Shown here in pieces: positions 1 through 6,353 of a stretch of DNA of 9,496 bases; within the stretch, counting starts at the first letter, position 1; the number at the start of each line of letters is the position of its first letter. The DNA lies in NCBI GenBank assembly GCA_903864375.1, contig CAIPFS010000350.1, forward strand, positions 1-9,496. The letters run 5' to 3'. The translations under genes and the position numbers were made by a program. The notes under the pieces were generated by a model. The model searched no databases. It was not told the DNA's origin and saw only the letters and a program-made list of their open reading frames with translations. The stretch comes from an uncultured Verrucomicrobiota bacterium (GTDB lineage Bacteria > Verrucomicrobiota > Verrucomicrobiia > Limisphaerales > UBA9464).

Positions 1-186
1 AACCTGGGCCTGCAGGTGCCGCACCTGTTGCTCCAGAACTGCCTTCCTGTCACCCAACCGTTGATGCCGCTGGCGCTGCAGCACAATGCCCACCGTCAGC
101 AATGCCACAACCGACACGCCAAAAAACACCAGCGCCAGAAGGCGCCAGCGCATGGCCTGAACGTCGCGATGGTAATTGCCGCTCAT
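1..186 (-). CDS. ftsL: FtsL-like cell division protein, N-terminal part (cut by window edge)
   Basis: Only the first 62 codons are inside the window; the gene continues past base 1. The ATG at 186-184 lies one base after the rsmH stop, and a weak GGAG sits 10 bases upstream of it. The visible protein has a short charged N-terminus (about residues 1-15, with MRWR), one hydrophobic membrane segment at about 16-36, then a polar stretch rich in Q, R, E and L with heptad-like spacing (ending LEQQVRHLQAQV) that looks like the start of a coiled coil. That topology (cytoplasmic tail, one membrane helix, periplasmic coiled coil) and the position directly after rsmH are typical of FtsL, a small bitopic divisome protein that works with FtsB and FtsQ. 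FtsL is poorly conserved in sequence, so the name rests on topology and gene order. A DivIC/FtsB-like septum protein is the alternative. Confidence 0.72.
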   Translation of the reverse strand, partial: MSGNYHRDVQAMRWRLLALVFFGVSVVALLTVGIVLQRQRHQRLGDRKAVLEQQVRHLQAQV

Positions 187-187
187 T

Positions 188-1123
188 TCAAAGTTTCTCC
201 AAGACCCGCAACCGCGCACTTCGCGCCCGCGGGTTGGTCGCGATCTCCTCCGCCGAGGGTTCGATTCCCTTGCGGTGGATCAACCGGGCTCGCGGCTCGC
301 GCATCCGGCGCAGATGAGGCAGATCCGGTTCCCCCGGCGGAACGTCGTAGTCCCGTGCCTCCCGCCGCATGAATTCCTTCACCAACCGGTCCTCGCCCGA
401 GTGAAAACTGATGACCGCGAGGATGCCCCCCGGTGCCAGGATGGCCATGGAGGCTTCCAACCCCCGGCGAAGGGATTCGAGTTCTTCGTTGACCACCATC
501 CGGAGCGCCTGGAAGACCTTGGTCGCCGGATGGGTCCGCCCCGGTCGTCCCGGAACCGCCCGGGACACCACTTCCACCAACTGGCCCACCGTCTCGAACG
601 GACGCGCGGACCGGGCTTCGACCACTCCCCGGACAATCCTTCGCGCGTGAGATTCGTCGTTGTCCCACAGCAATCGCTCCAGCGCCCCGGTTTCCCATCG
701 ATTGAGAATATCCGCGGCGGTCGGCCCCTGCCGTTGATCCATCCGCATATCGAGCCGGGCGGTGTCGAATTGAAAACTGAACCCCCGCCGCTCGCTGGTG
801 AGTTGGTGGGAATTGACTCCCAGGTCCATGAGCGCCCCCTGACAACTCCCCGCGGGAATCCAGTCCAGAACCTCGGAAAAGTTGTCCTGCCTCAAGGCAA
901 ACCGCCCGACGTACGGGGCCAGTCTCCGAGAAGCCGCCGCCAGGGCCTCCTCGTCCCGATCGCAGGCATAGAGCCAGCCATCCGGACCGCTGGCTTCGAG
1001 TAGGGCGGCACTGTGGCTTCCCCCGCCGCAGGTGCCGTCGAAATAACGCCCCCCGGACCGCGGTTGCAGGGCAGCCACGACCTCGGTCAAGAGAACCGGT
1101 TGATGTTCCAGCGCGGATTCCAT
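188..1123 (-). CDS. rsmH: RsmH, 16S rRNA (cytosine(1402)-N(4))-methyltransferase
   Basis: RsmH (MraW) uses S-adenosylmethionine to N4-methylate C1402 in the decoding centre of 16S rRNA; it acts in the cytoplasm. The 311-aa length is normal for the family. Visible signatures are HQPVLLTEVV near the N-terminus (residues 7-16), the SAM-binding glycine motif FDGTCGGGSHS (28-38), the acidic DRDEEA after the next strand (55-60), DLGVNSHQL followed by RGFSFQFD and LDMRMD (about 99-128), ISFHSGEDRLVKEF (about 237-250) and the C-terminal NPRARSARLRV. Small departures from the usual consensus are GGGSHS for GxGGHS and HSGEDR for HSLEDR. The ATG directly abuts the stop of the upstream 154-aa gene, and GGAG six bases before it is one of the few good ribosome binding sites here. 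The position between mraZ and ftsL is the classic dcw order apart from the extra gene upstream. Confidence 0.97.
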   Translation of the reverse strand: MESALEHQPVLLTEVVAALQPRSGGRYFDGTCGGGSHSAALLEASGPDGWLYACDRDEEALAAASRRLAPYVGRFALRQDNFSEVLDWIPAGSCQGALMDLGVNSHQLTSERRGFSFQFDTARLDMRMDQRQGPTAADILNRWETGALERLLWDNDESHARRIVRGVVEARSARPFETVGQLVEVVSRAVPGRPGRTHPATKVFQALRMVVNEELESLRRGLEASMAILAPGGILAVISFHSGEDRLVKEFMRREARDYDVPPGEPDLPHLRRMREPRARLIHRKGIEPSAEEIATNPRARSARLRVLEKL

Positions 1124-1588
1124 TCATGGCTCCGAATCGGATTGGACCAGCACCGGAGCCCGTCGACGCTCCCGCAGACGGTTCCACGCCAGGTCCTGAT
1201 CATCCCGCTGGCGATCGGCCACCGGCGTCTCCCAGATCACCCGGGAGGTCCGCCGCTCGATCACGGCAATATCATCCTCCCGCAATTCATTGCGGATCGG
1301 CTTGACGTCGCGCAGCCGGAATTCCCCCTGCACCATCCGCGCCCGGTCGTCACGACGGCGGTTCTGGCCGAGGAGGACACCCACCCAGCTCCGCTGAGGG
1401 GGACGGGGAGGTGGAGAATCCAGCAGGATTCCACGGGTAAGGCCGGGGGCAGGCGCGGGCCCTGGTGCGGGCGGCGGTGCCCCACCCGGCAGTGACCCGG
1501 CACCAAACAGGGACTTTTGAACCGCGGTGGGGTTGACCTGCCCCAGCGATCGGTCCTTGCGAAATGGCCAGCCGAATTTCCAGTTCAT
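1124..1588 (-). CDS. Unrecognised proline-rich protein encoded between mraZ and rsmH
   Basis: I do not recognise this 154-aa protein. It has no obvious membrane segment or signal peptide. Residues 1-30 are basic and mixed. Residues about 34-65 are a low-complexity Pro/Ala/Gly linker. Residues about 68-150 are highly charged and Arg-rich and look like a small folded unit, with the stretch EFRLRDVKPIRNELREDDI at 89-107 and then VIERRTSRVIWE. It is likely real rather than spurious: it fills the mraZ-rsmH gap exactly, with two bases between the mraZ stop and its ATG and zero bases between its TGA and the rsmH ATG, on the same strand. No Shine-Dalgarno is visible, so translation may be coupled to mraZ. 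Co-transcription with division genes suggests a role in division, wall synthesis or ribosome maturation, but no function can be assigned from the sequence. Confidence 0.78.
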   Translation of the reverse strand: MNWKFGWPFRKDRSLGQVNPTAVQKSLFGAGSLPGGAPPPAPGPAPAPGLTRGILLDSPPPRPPQRSWVGVLLGQNRRRDDRARMVQGEFRLRDVKPIRNELREDDIAVIERRTSRVIWETPVADRQRDDQDLAWNRLRERRRAPVLVQSDSEP

Positions 1589-1590
1589 AG

Positions 1591-2109
1591 CTAAATAGTG
1601 TTGATCGCCTTCGACGCAAGCGTGTCATCCGCCTCCATGCACTTCTCGTACAAATCCGGGTCCCAGATTTCAAACTCCCCGCCGGCTCCGGCAAAAATCA
1701 CATCCTTGCTCAGGTTCGCATCCACCGCCATCTGGGGTGGAAGACATAAACGCCCAGCCTGATCCAACTTCAGAATGACCGCATTATTGAACAGGCGGCG
1801 GCGCATCGCATTGATCACCTCGTCCCCCTTGGTCGCAGGATCGACCTGTTTGAGCAGCTGCTTGAACCGGTCCTGCGGCAGCCCTTTGATAAATGCAAAC
1901 TTGCGTTCAATACTCGGATGCCTCCACAACAGGAGCGTGAATGTGAAATTGGGATCCACAGGACGCCATTCCGCTGGAAACGACACCCGCTTTTGGGCGT
2001 CGAGCTTGTGGGTGTGGCGCCATGTAAACGTGAGCTCCTCCCCCGACAGCGTCCCCTGCGGGAGCGCGGGGGCAGACACCGGCACGGCCTGGCTCAGAGC
2101 TTCACCCAT
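1591..2109 (-). CDS. mraZ: MraZ, transcriptional regulator of the dcw cluster (divergent)
   Basis: MraZ is a DNA-binding protein with two SpoVT/AbrB-like halves that assembles into rings and regulates its own division/cell-wall operon. Numbered from the ATG at 2109 (172 aa), the first half has HTHKLDAQKRVSFPAEWRP (about 33-51), matching the family pattern LDxKGRxxxPxxxR but with QKR instead of KGR. The second half has LDQAGRLCLPPQM (about 115-127). The protein is longer than the usual 140-150 aa because of roughly 25 extra residues before the first half. The start is uncertain: an in-frame GTG at 2124 would add five residues, neither start has a clear Shine-Dalgarno, and a start further downstream is possible. 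It is the first gene of the minus-strand cluster, preceded by TGGGN repeats that fit an autoregulatory site. The identification is firm from both halves and gene order. Confidence 0.92.
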   Translation of the reverse strand: MGEALSQAVPVSAPALPQGTLSGEELTFTWRHTHKLDAQKRVSFPAEWRPVDPNFTFTLLLWRHPSIERKFAFIKGLPQDRFKQLLKQVDPATKGDEVINAMRRRLFNNAVILKLDQAGRLCLPPQMAVDANLSKDVIFAGAGGEFEIWDPDLYEKCMEADDTLASKAINTI

Positions 2110-2165
2110 TCCCCAAAATTCCACTGATTTTAACTAGCTGGCCCAATAAAACCCTACCCACCCCA
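2104..2165 (-). promoter_or_regulatory. Candidate MraZ-binding repeats (TGGGN array)
   Basis: Read on the minus strand, TGGGG (2165-2161), TGGGT (2160-2156), AGGGT (2155-2151) and TGGGC (2145-2141) lie just upstream of mraZ. Further TGGGG (2115-2111) and TGGGT (2108-2104) boxes lie at the start of the gene. The boxes starting at 2165, 2155 (one mismatch), 2145 and 2115 share a 10-bp phase. E. coli MraZ is known to bind TGGGN direct repeats separated by 5-nt spacers near its own promoter, so this is a plausible autoregulatory operator. The match is by eye, and G-rich runs are common in GC-rich DNA. Confidence 0.55.
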
Positions 2166-2175
2166 TGAAGGTCAA
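2146..2175 (-). promoter_or_regulatory. Candidate mraZ promoter
   Basis: On the minus strand, TTGACC (2175-2170, five of six to TTGACA) is followed after 18 bases by TTTTAT (2151-2146, four of six to TATAAT). Transcription would start near base 2139, giving a leader of 15-30 bases to mraZ. The spacer contains three of the TGGGN-like boxes, so bound MraZ would sit on the polymerase site. The -10 match is weak and sigma preferences in this organism are unknown. Confidence 0.35.
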
Positions 2176-2192
2176 ACGGTTTTGAACCGTTT
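2174..2192. repeat. 8-bp inverted repeat in the mraZ-queA divergent region
   Basis: AAACGGTT (2174-2181) and AACCGTTT (2185-2192) form a perfect 8-bp dyad around a 3-base centre. It overlaps the edge of the candidate mraZ -35 element and lies about 120 bp upstream of queA. It could be an operator for a dimeric regulator or a small hairpin. It lacks the GC-rich stem of a normal intrinsic terminator and no transcript is expected to end here. Confidence 0.45.
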
Positions 2193-2310
2193 TGGCTTAT
2201 TTTGTTGTATTTTTTAAGCTGTCGGCCATTTGCGAGGTTTCTGTGAGCCATCCCAAATAGGTCTCGCCAACCGACATTACCGATAAAGATGTTGGTTTTC
2301 TTCCGCCAGC

Positions 2311-3390
2311 ATGCACGCCGCCGATTTTGATTACCTCCTTCCGCCTCAACTGATTGCCCAACATCCGACCCCTCGACGGGATGCCTCCCGCCTGTTGACG
2401 GTGGATCGGTGCACCGGTTCGTTCGCCCTCGGCCCCTTTTCATCCCTGCCCAACCGGCTTCGGAAGGGGGATTTGCTGATTTTCAACGATTCCCGGGTCA
2501 TTCCCGCCCGATTGAGAGCGATCAAAGAGGAAACCGGAGCCCGGATTGAGCTCCTGTTGCTGGAACCGGTCGGCTCCCTGGAATGGTGGTCAATGGTCCG
2601 CCCCGGTAAACGGATCCGTCCGGGAATGGTCCTGCGGATTCAGGATCGGTCGAATCGACCCTCGGATGTCTCCGCAACCGTCCTGGCCAAACGCGAGGAT
2701 GGTCATATCCGATTGGGCTTTTCGGGAACGGAAAACCTCCTGGGAGACCTTCAACTCCTCGGGGAAATCCCTTTACCTCCCTACATTCAACGGACCAGCG
2801 ACGGTCCGAGTTCGGATGATGCCGAACGCTATCAAACCGTCTACGCCCGGAATGAGGGTTCCGTCGCCGCTCCGACGGCAGGGCTTCATTTCACCCAGGA
2901 AATTCTGGAAACCATTCGCCTTCAAGGAGTTGAAACCGCCTTTGTCACCCTGCACGTGGGACATGGCACCTTTGCCCCGGTCAAGGTTGACCGGGTCGAA
3001 GACCACGTCATGCATGAGGAATGGTACGACGTCCCGGCAGCCACCGCATCGGCCTGCCGGCGGGCGAAGGCAGAGGGGCGGCGGGTTCTCGCGGTGGGGA
3101 CAACCTCTGTCCGGGTGTTGGAAACCGCCCATCGGGCGAACGGCGGCGAGATTGTTCCCGGCACTGGACGGACCAGCATTTTCATCCACCCACCCCAGGT
3201 GGTGGGGTCCGTGGACGGACTGCTGACCAACTTCCACCTACCCCAAAGCACCCTGCTGATGCTCGTCAGCGCCTTTGCCACACCCGGTCGGCATCCCGAA
3301 GGCCGCGACCTGATCCTGGGAGCCTACCGGGAAGCCATCCGCAACGAGATGCGCTTCTTCAGCTTTGGCGACGCAATGCTGATCATTTAG
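2311..3390 (+). CDS. queA: QueA, S-adenosylmethionine:tRNA ribosyltransferase-isomerase
   Basis: QueA transfers and isomerises the ribosyl part of SAM onto preQ1 at tRNA position 34, giving epoxyqueuosine, the penultimate step of queuosine synthesis; it is cytoplasmic. The 359-aa length fits the family. Signatures from N- to C-terminus: DFDYLLPPQLIAQHP (5-19), DLLIFNDSRVIPARL (54-68), GEIPLPPYIQR (151-161), RYQTVYAR (173-180), SVAAPTAGLHFT (184-195), VTLHVGHGTFAPV (212-224), HVMHEEWYD (232-240), AVGTTSVRVLE, then VDGLLTNFHLPQSTLLMLVSAF near the C-terminus. The usual GWT before the phosphate loop is GRT here. The ATG gives the standard N-terminus, but no Shine-Dalgarno precedes it. It is transcribed divergently from mraZ and seems functionally unrelated to its neighbours. 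No other queuosine gene is in the window. Confidence 0.97.
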   Translation: MHAADFDYLLPPQLIAQHPTPRRDASRLLTVDRCTGSFALGPFSSLPNRLRKGDLLIFNDSRVIPARLRAIKEETGARIELLLLEPVGSLEWWSMVRPGKRIRPGMVLRIQDRSNRPSDVSATVLAKREDGHIRLGFSGTENLLGDLQLLGEIPLPPYIQRTSDGPSSDDAERYQTVYARNEGSVAAPTAGLHFTQEILETIRLQGVETAFVTLHVGHGTFAPVKVDRVEDHVMHEEWYDVPAATASACRRAKAEGRRVLAVGTTSVRVLETAHRANGGEIVPGTGRTSIFIHPPQVVGSVDGLLTNFHLPQSTLLMLVSAFATPGRHPEGRDLILGAYREAIRNEMRFFSFGDAMLII

Positions 3391-3471
3391 TGCCGGCGCC
3401 ATTGGCCTGCCAGCCAGGCAGATCTCCGACTAAGGGACAGGTCATCTGTAAGCCACCTTGGTCCGGCGAGG

Positions 3472-3504
3472 CTCCCGCCGAGCCGTGGCGGTTCGAACCA
3501 CGGC
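3472..3504. repeat. REP-like palindromic intergenic element
   Basis: Two adjacent hairpins: GGCTC (3476-3480) can pair with an adjoining GAGCC, or alternatively CGGCG with CGCCG within 3472-3488, followed by a perfect 7-bp stem GCCGTGG (3482-3488) with CCACGGC (3498-3504) around a 9-base loop containing TTCGAA. The element sits between two genes and resembles repetitive extragenic palindromes. The core GGCGAGGCTCCCGCCGAGCC looks to me like a family scattered through some Verrucomicrobiota genomes, but that is memory and not a search. Only one full copy is in the window; GCGAGGCT recurs near 3518. Confidence 0.45.
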
Positions 3505-3635
3505 AATTCCGCAAAGCGAGGCTGGTTCGCCGTCCGCAGGACCCGGGGCGCAATTTTCGGTCACCCGGGCACCTGCCCGTCTCCACTTCACCATCGCCGG
3601 ACAAAAACGGGTGGTTGATTGGCAATATCGGTTAA

Positions 3636-3682
3636 GCCAACGGGCTTCCCATCATGGAGAGTTCCGTTGGCCCCGATGGGCC
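3636..3682 (+). promoter_or_regulatory. Structured leader directly upstream of ccoI
   Basis: GCCAACGG (3636-3643) and CCGTTGGC (3664-3671) are a perfect 8-bp inverted repeat with a 20-base loop. GGCCC (3669-3673) and GGGCC (3678-3682) form a competing 5-bp hairpin ending one codon before the ATG. The two share bases 3669-3671, so only one can form at a time. The loop holds GGAGAG, the only purine-rich Shine-Dalgarno-like stretch nearby, although 25 bases from the ATG is too far for normal use. This could be a translational control element or a DNA operator; function is unproven. Confidence 0.35.
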
Positions 3683-3685
3683 GTG

Positions 3686-6157
3686 ATGACTCTGCCCGTA
3701 CAGCCAACCGCCTGCAGCACCGGTGCCCCCGCACCGGTCCGGTGCGCTCATTGCGGTCTGGCCTGTCCGCCCGGGGCACCGTCCGAGGCCGACCACCGGT
3801 TTTGCTGCCGTGGTTGCCAATCCGTCTATTCCCTTCTTCATCAGGAGGGACTGGGCGAGTTCTATTCCCTGTCTCCGGATGCCGGGGTTCGGCCAGGTCC
3901 GGACGATCCGCAACAATTCGCCTTCCTCGACCAACCGGAGATTCGAGCCCAATACGCCGATTTCTGTGATGGCCAACGACTCCGAGCCACCCTCCGGGTG
4001 CCGGCCATCCATTGCCTGGCCTGCGTCTGGCTGCTCGAAAATCTCTTTCGGCTGGAGCCGGGTTTTGGCGCATCGCGCGTGGCCTTTGGCCGCCGGGAGT
4101 TGTTCATCGAGATCGACCTGAACCGCCTTTCCTTCAGCCGGGCCGCAACCCGACTGGCCGAATTGGGATATCCTCCGGAGTTTCGACTCGCCGATCTGGA
4201 GGAATCCAACCACTCCGTCCGGGCAAGAATTCACCGGCACGAATGGCTGCGGCTGGGGGTGGCTGGATTCGCCTTCGGCAACACGATGTTGTTCAGCCTG
4301 GCCCAGTACCTGGGAATGGAGGCCGGCTCAACCCCGGGGTTCCGTCCGCTCACCGGCTGGCTCAGCCTGGTGCTGGCCCTCCCGGTTGTGGTCTACAGCG
4401 CCGGCGATTACTGGCGCGCATCCTGGCTTTCCATTCGGCAACGTCGGCTCGCCATCGAGGTCCCCATCGCCGTCGGGATCGTCGCCATCTTTCTCCAAAG
4501 CACCTGGGAAGTGGTCAGTGGCCATGGGCCCGGCTATTTCGATTCGCTGGCCGGGTTGCTGTTTTTCCTTCTGATTGGCCGTGCCTTTTCCCGCGTTGCC
4601 TGGGATCGGCTGTCCTTTGAACGGGACTACAAGTCGTTCTTCCCGCTGGCGGTGACGCGCCGCTCGGCATCTGGCGATACCACGGTGGTCATCGGCCAAC
4701 TGGACGTCGGGGATCGGGTCGTTCTCCGCCCCGGAGACCTCATTCCGGCCGACGGACGTTTGCTATCCGAAACCACCCGGATTGACTACAGCTTCGTCAC
4801 CGGCGAGGCGGAACCGGTCGGGCAGGTTCGCGGGGATTTGCTCTATGCCGGTGGCCGCCAGCGGTACGGCATCATTGAGGTGGCGATCACCAAACCGGTG
4901 TCGCAAAGCTACCTGACCTCGCTTTGGGACCAGGCGGCTTTCCGGAAGCAACGGGGCGAGCGGCTGGACAGCCTCCTGAACCGGTACAGCCCGCGCTTCA
5001 CGGCCATCATCCTGGCGCTGGCCATCGGTTCGGCTCTTTTTTGGTGGCCGACCGACCCAGCGCGCGCGGTCAAGGCCTTCGTCTCGGTGCTCATCGTGGC
5101 CTGCCCCTGCGCGCTCGCCCTCGCCGCTCCGTTTTCCCTGGGCACCGCACAACGCATGCTGGCCCGGCATCGTATTTTTCTCCGCAATCCGCAAGTCATC
5201 GAAGATCTGGCCGGGATTGACGGTGTCGTGCTGGATAAGACCGGAACTCTGACGCAACCCAACCAGGGTGAGCTGGTCTTCCAAGGCGAGGCCCTTTCCG
5301 AATCGGAACGACAGGCCCTTCGAGCCATGGCGGCCCATTCCTCGCATCCCGTGGCGGAGCGGGTCCGAGCCTGGTTGGGAACCGACGGCGGACCGCAGGA
5401 AGTCCGCGATTTTAGCGAGGTTCCCGGGGCTGGAATTGAAGGGCGCATTGGCTCGCTGGAACTTCGATTGGGATCACCCGCCTGGTTTCGCGACCTGGGA
5501 ATCGTCCCTCCAGAAGCCGAATCCTCTGCATCCGCCTTGCTGGCCATGGACGGCAAATGGCGAGGTGCCTTCCACTGGGGCGGCGAACTCCGTCCGGGAG
5601 TGGACGCCTTGATTCGCACCCTGGAAAACCGGCTTCCCATCTGGCTATTGAGCGGGGACCGGGACCGGGAAGGCAGCCGGTGGCGAACCGTGTTTAGCCC
5701 CTCAACCACCCTGTGCTTCGGTCAGAGTCCGATGGAAAAGCTTGATAAGATCCGGACCCTGCAATGTTCGGGCCATCGAATCATGATGGTGGGTGACGGC
5801 TTGAACGACGCCGGTGGACTTCGTCAAAGCACGGTGGGTGTTGCCGTGGTGGAGGCCATCGGCACATTTTCACCTGCCAGCGATGTGATTCTGGATGCCC
5901 GTTCGCTGCCGATGCTGTCAGATGTGCTCACTTATTCCCACCGGGTGATGCGGGTGGTCCGTATCTGCCTCGGCATCTCCACCGCCTACAATCTGGTGGG
6001 ACTGACCATTGCCGCCCGGGGCGAATTGCAACCGGTGGTTTGCGCCATTCTCATGCCCCTCAGCTCGGTGACCGTGGTGGCTGCCGGGTGCGGCCTGGCG
6101 GCCTGGTCGGCCCGGAAGCTTCAACGGAACAGCATCCCTGTTCCCTCCCCGACATGA
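3686..6157 (+). CDS. ccoI: CcoI/FixI-type copper-exporting P1B-ATPase for cbb3 oxidase assembly
   Basis: CcoI is an inner-membrane P-type ATPase that moves copper out of the cytoplasm for the CuB site of cbb3 oxidase. The ATG at 3686 gives 823 aa, usual for CcoI; the frame stays open back to 3458, but that extension is not protein-like. The N-terminus has a cysteine-rich metal site (C20-x2-C23, C40-C41-x2-C44, in the form FCCRGCQSVYSLL), typical of CcoI, then a heavy-metal domain with IHCLACVWLLE (C110, C113). Membrane helices follow, then the actuator TGE (372-374), the membrane CPC motif (473-475), the phosphorylation site DKTGTLT (D517), the SHP motif (H554-P555) and the hinge GDGLND (703-708). 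All catalytic motifs are intact. The gene opens the cco operon and overlaps ccoS by four bases (ATGA). A general CopA exporter is less likely given the N-terminal cysteines and context. Confidence 0.94.
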   Translation: MTLPVQPTACSTGAPAPVRCAHCGLACPPGAPSEADHRFCCRGCQSVYSLLHQEGLGEFYSLSPDAGVRPGPDDPQQFAFLDQPEIRAQYADFCDGQRLRATLRVPAIHCLACVWLLENLFRLEPGFGASRVAFGRRELFIEIDLNRLSFSRAATRLAELGYPPEFRLADLEESNHSVRARIHRHEWLRLGVAGFAFGNTMLFSLAQYLGMEAGSTPGFRPLTGWLSLVLALPVVVYSAGDYWRASWLSIRQRRLAIEVPIAVGIVAIFLQSTWEVVSGHGPGYFDSLAGLLFFLLIGRAFSRVAWDRLSFERDYKSFFPLAVTRRSASGDTTVVIGQLDVGDRVVLRPGDLIPADGRLLSETTRIDYSFVTGEAEPVGQVRGDLLYAGGRQRYGIIEVAITKPVSQSYLTSLWDQAAFRKQRGERLDSLLNRYSPRFTAIILALAIGSALFWWPTDPARAVKAFVSVLIVACPCALALAAPFSLGTAQRMLARHRIFLRNPQVIEDLAGIDGVVLDKTGTLTQPNQGELVFQGEALSESERQALRAMAAHSSHPVAERVRAWLGTDGGPQEVRDFSEVPGAGIEGRIGSLELRLGSPAWFRDLGIVPPEAESSASALLAMDGKWRGAFHWGGELRPGVDALIRTLENRLPIWLLSGDRDREGSRWRTVFSPSTTLCFGQSPMEKLDKIRTLQCSGHRIMMVGDGLNDAGGLRQSTVGVAVVEAIGTFSPASDVILDARSLPMLSDVLTYSHRVMRVVRICLGISTAYNLVGLTIAARGELQPVVCAILMPLSSVTVVAAGCGLAAWSARKLQRNSIPVPSPT

Positions 6158-6351
6158 TTGTCCTCCTCGTTCTCATTCCACTGAGCTTCGTCATTGCCGT
6201 GGCTTTTCTGGGTTCCTTTGTGTGGGCGGTCCGGACGGGGCAGTTCGAGGATACCGAAACGCCCGCACTGCGGATGCTGCCCCATGATGGTGTCGGGCCG
6301 TCTCCGGAAACCTCCCCCATCCACACTTTGCCGGTGATACAAAAACTATAA
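6154..6351 (+). CDS. ccoS: CcoS, small cbb3 oxidase assembly protein
   Basis: CcoS (FixS) is a small single-helix inner-membrane protein needed to put heme and copper cofactors into cbb3 oxidase. The 65-aa product begins MIVLLVLIPLSFVIAVAFLG, a membrane helix over about residues 1-25, and continues FVWAVRTGQFEDTETPALRM, matching the CcoS pattern AVRSGQFDDLEGPA (tryptophan, GQF-D/E-D and following Pro-Ala). The last 20 or so residues form a Pro/Ser-rich cytoplasmic tail without clear conservation. The ATG is chosen because it overlaps the ccoI stop as ATGA and gives the canonical N-terminus; the same frame stays open upstream inside ccoI (to 6040), but that part is a shadow. ccoNO starts two bases after its stop, so translation is probably coupled. 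Confidence 0.93.
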   Translation: MIVLLVLIPLSFVIAVAFLGSFVWAVRTGQFEDTETPALRMLPHDGVGPSPETSPIHTLPVIQKL

Positions 6352-6353
6352 CT

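Larger units (their letters stand above)
3391..3685. other. Non-coding, palindrome-rich spacer between queA and ccoI
   Basis: This 295-bp stretch holds no convincing gene on either strand. A frame open from 3458 runs into ccoI, but its 76 codons have no oxidase-like content and cover the palindromes. Visible elements are a small overlapping hairpin just after queA (GCCTG 3405-3409 with CAGGC 3415-3419, no T tract), a REP-like pair of hairpins at 3472-3504, an 8-bp inverted repeat at 3636-3671 and a 5-bp hairpin at 3669-3682. The ccoI operon promoter must lie here or the operon is read from queA; no clear -35/-10 pair stands out. Confidence 0.6.

Noticed and set aside
183..1187. Long open frame on the minus strand overlapping rsmH, and other long frames over rsmH, ccoI and ccoNO
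   Set aside because: These are shadow frames from GC-rich codon use. They lack family motifs and overlap genes with unambiguous conserved motifs.
2102..2443. Minus-strand open frame overlapping the mraZ-queA gap and the queA start
   Set aside because: It overlaps the well-defined starts of both queA and mraZ, has no recognisable domain, and occupies the promoter region.
3405..3421. Possible intrinsic terminator after queA
   Set aside because: The short stems (GCCTG/CAGGC or CTGCC/GGCAG) are not followed by a T-rich tract, so a rho-independent terminator is not supported.
3482..3504. GGTTCGAACC resembling a tRNA T-loop
   Set aside because: The five bases on each side of TTCGAAC do not form a T stem, and no anticodon or acceptor stem is found upstream. 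It is the loop of a palindrome.
3615..3628. Possible FNR/ANR box upstream of ccoI (TTGAT-N4-AATAT)
   Set aside because: The first half matches, but the second half (AATAT against ATCAA) does not. It is too weak to claim oxygen control.
3458..3685. In-frame 76-codon extension of ccoI upstream of the ATG at 3686
   Set aside because: It has no oxidase or membrane features, covers the REP-like and leader palindromes, and would make the protein longer than usual CcoI. The canonical metal-site N-terminus starts soon after 3686.
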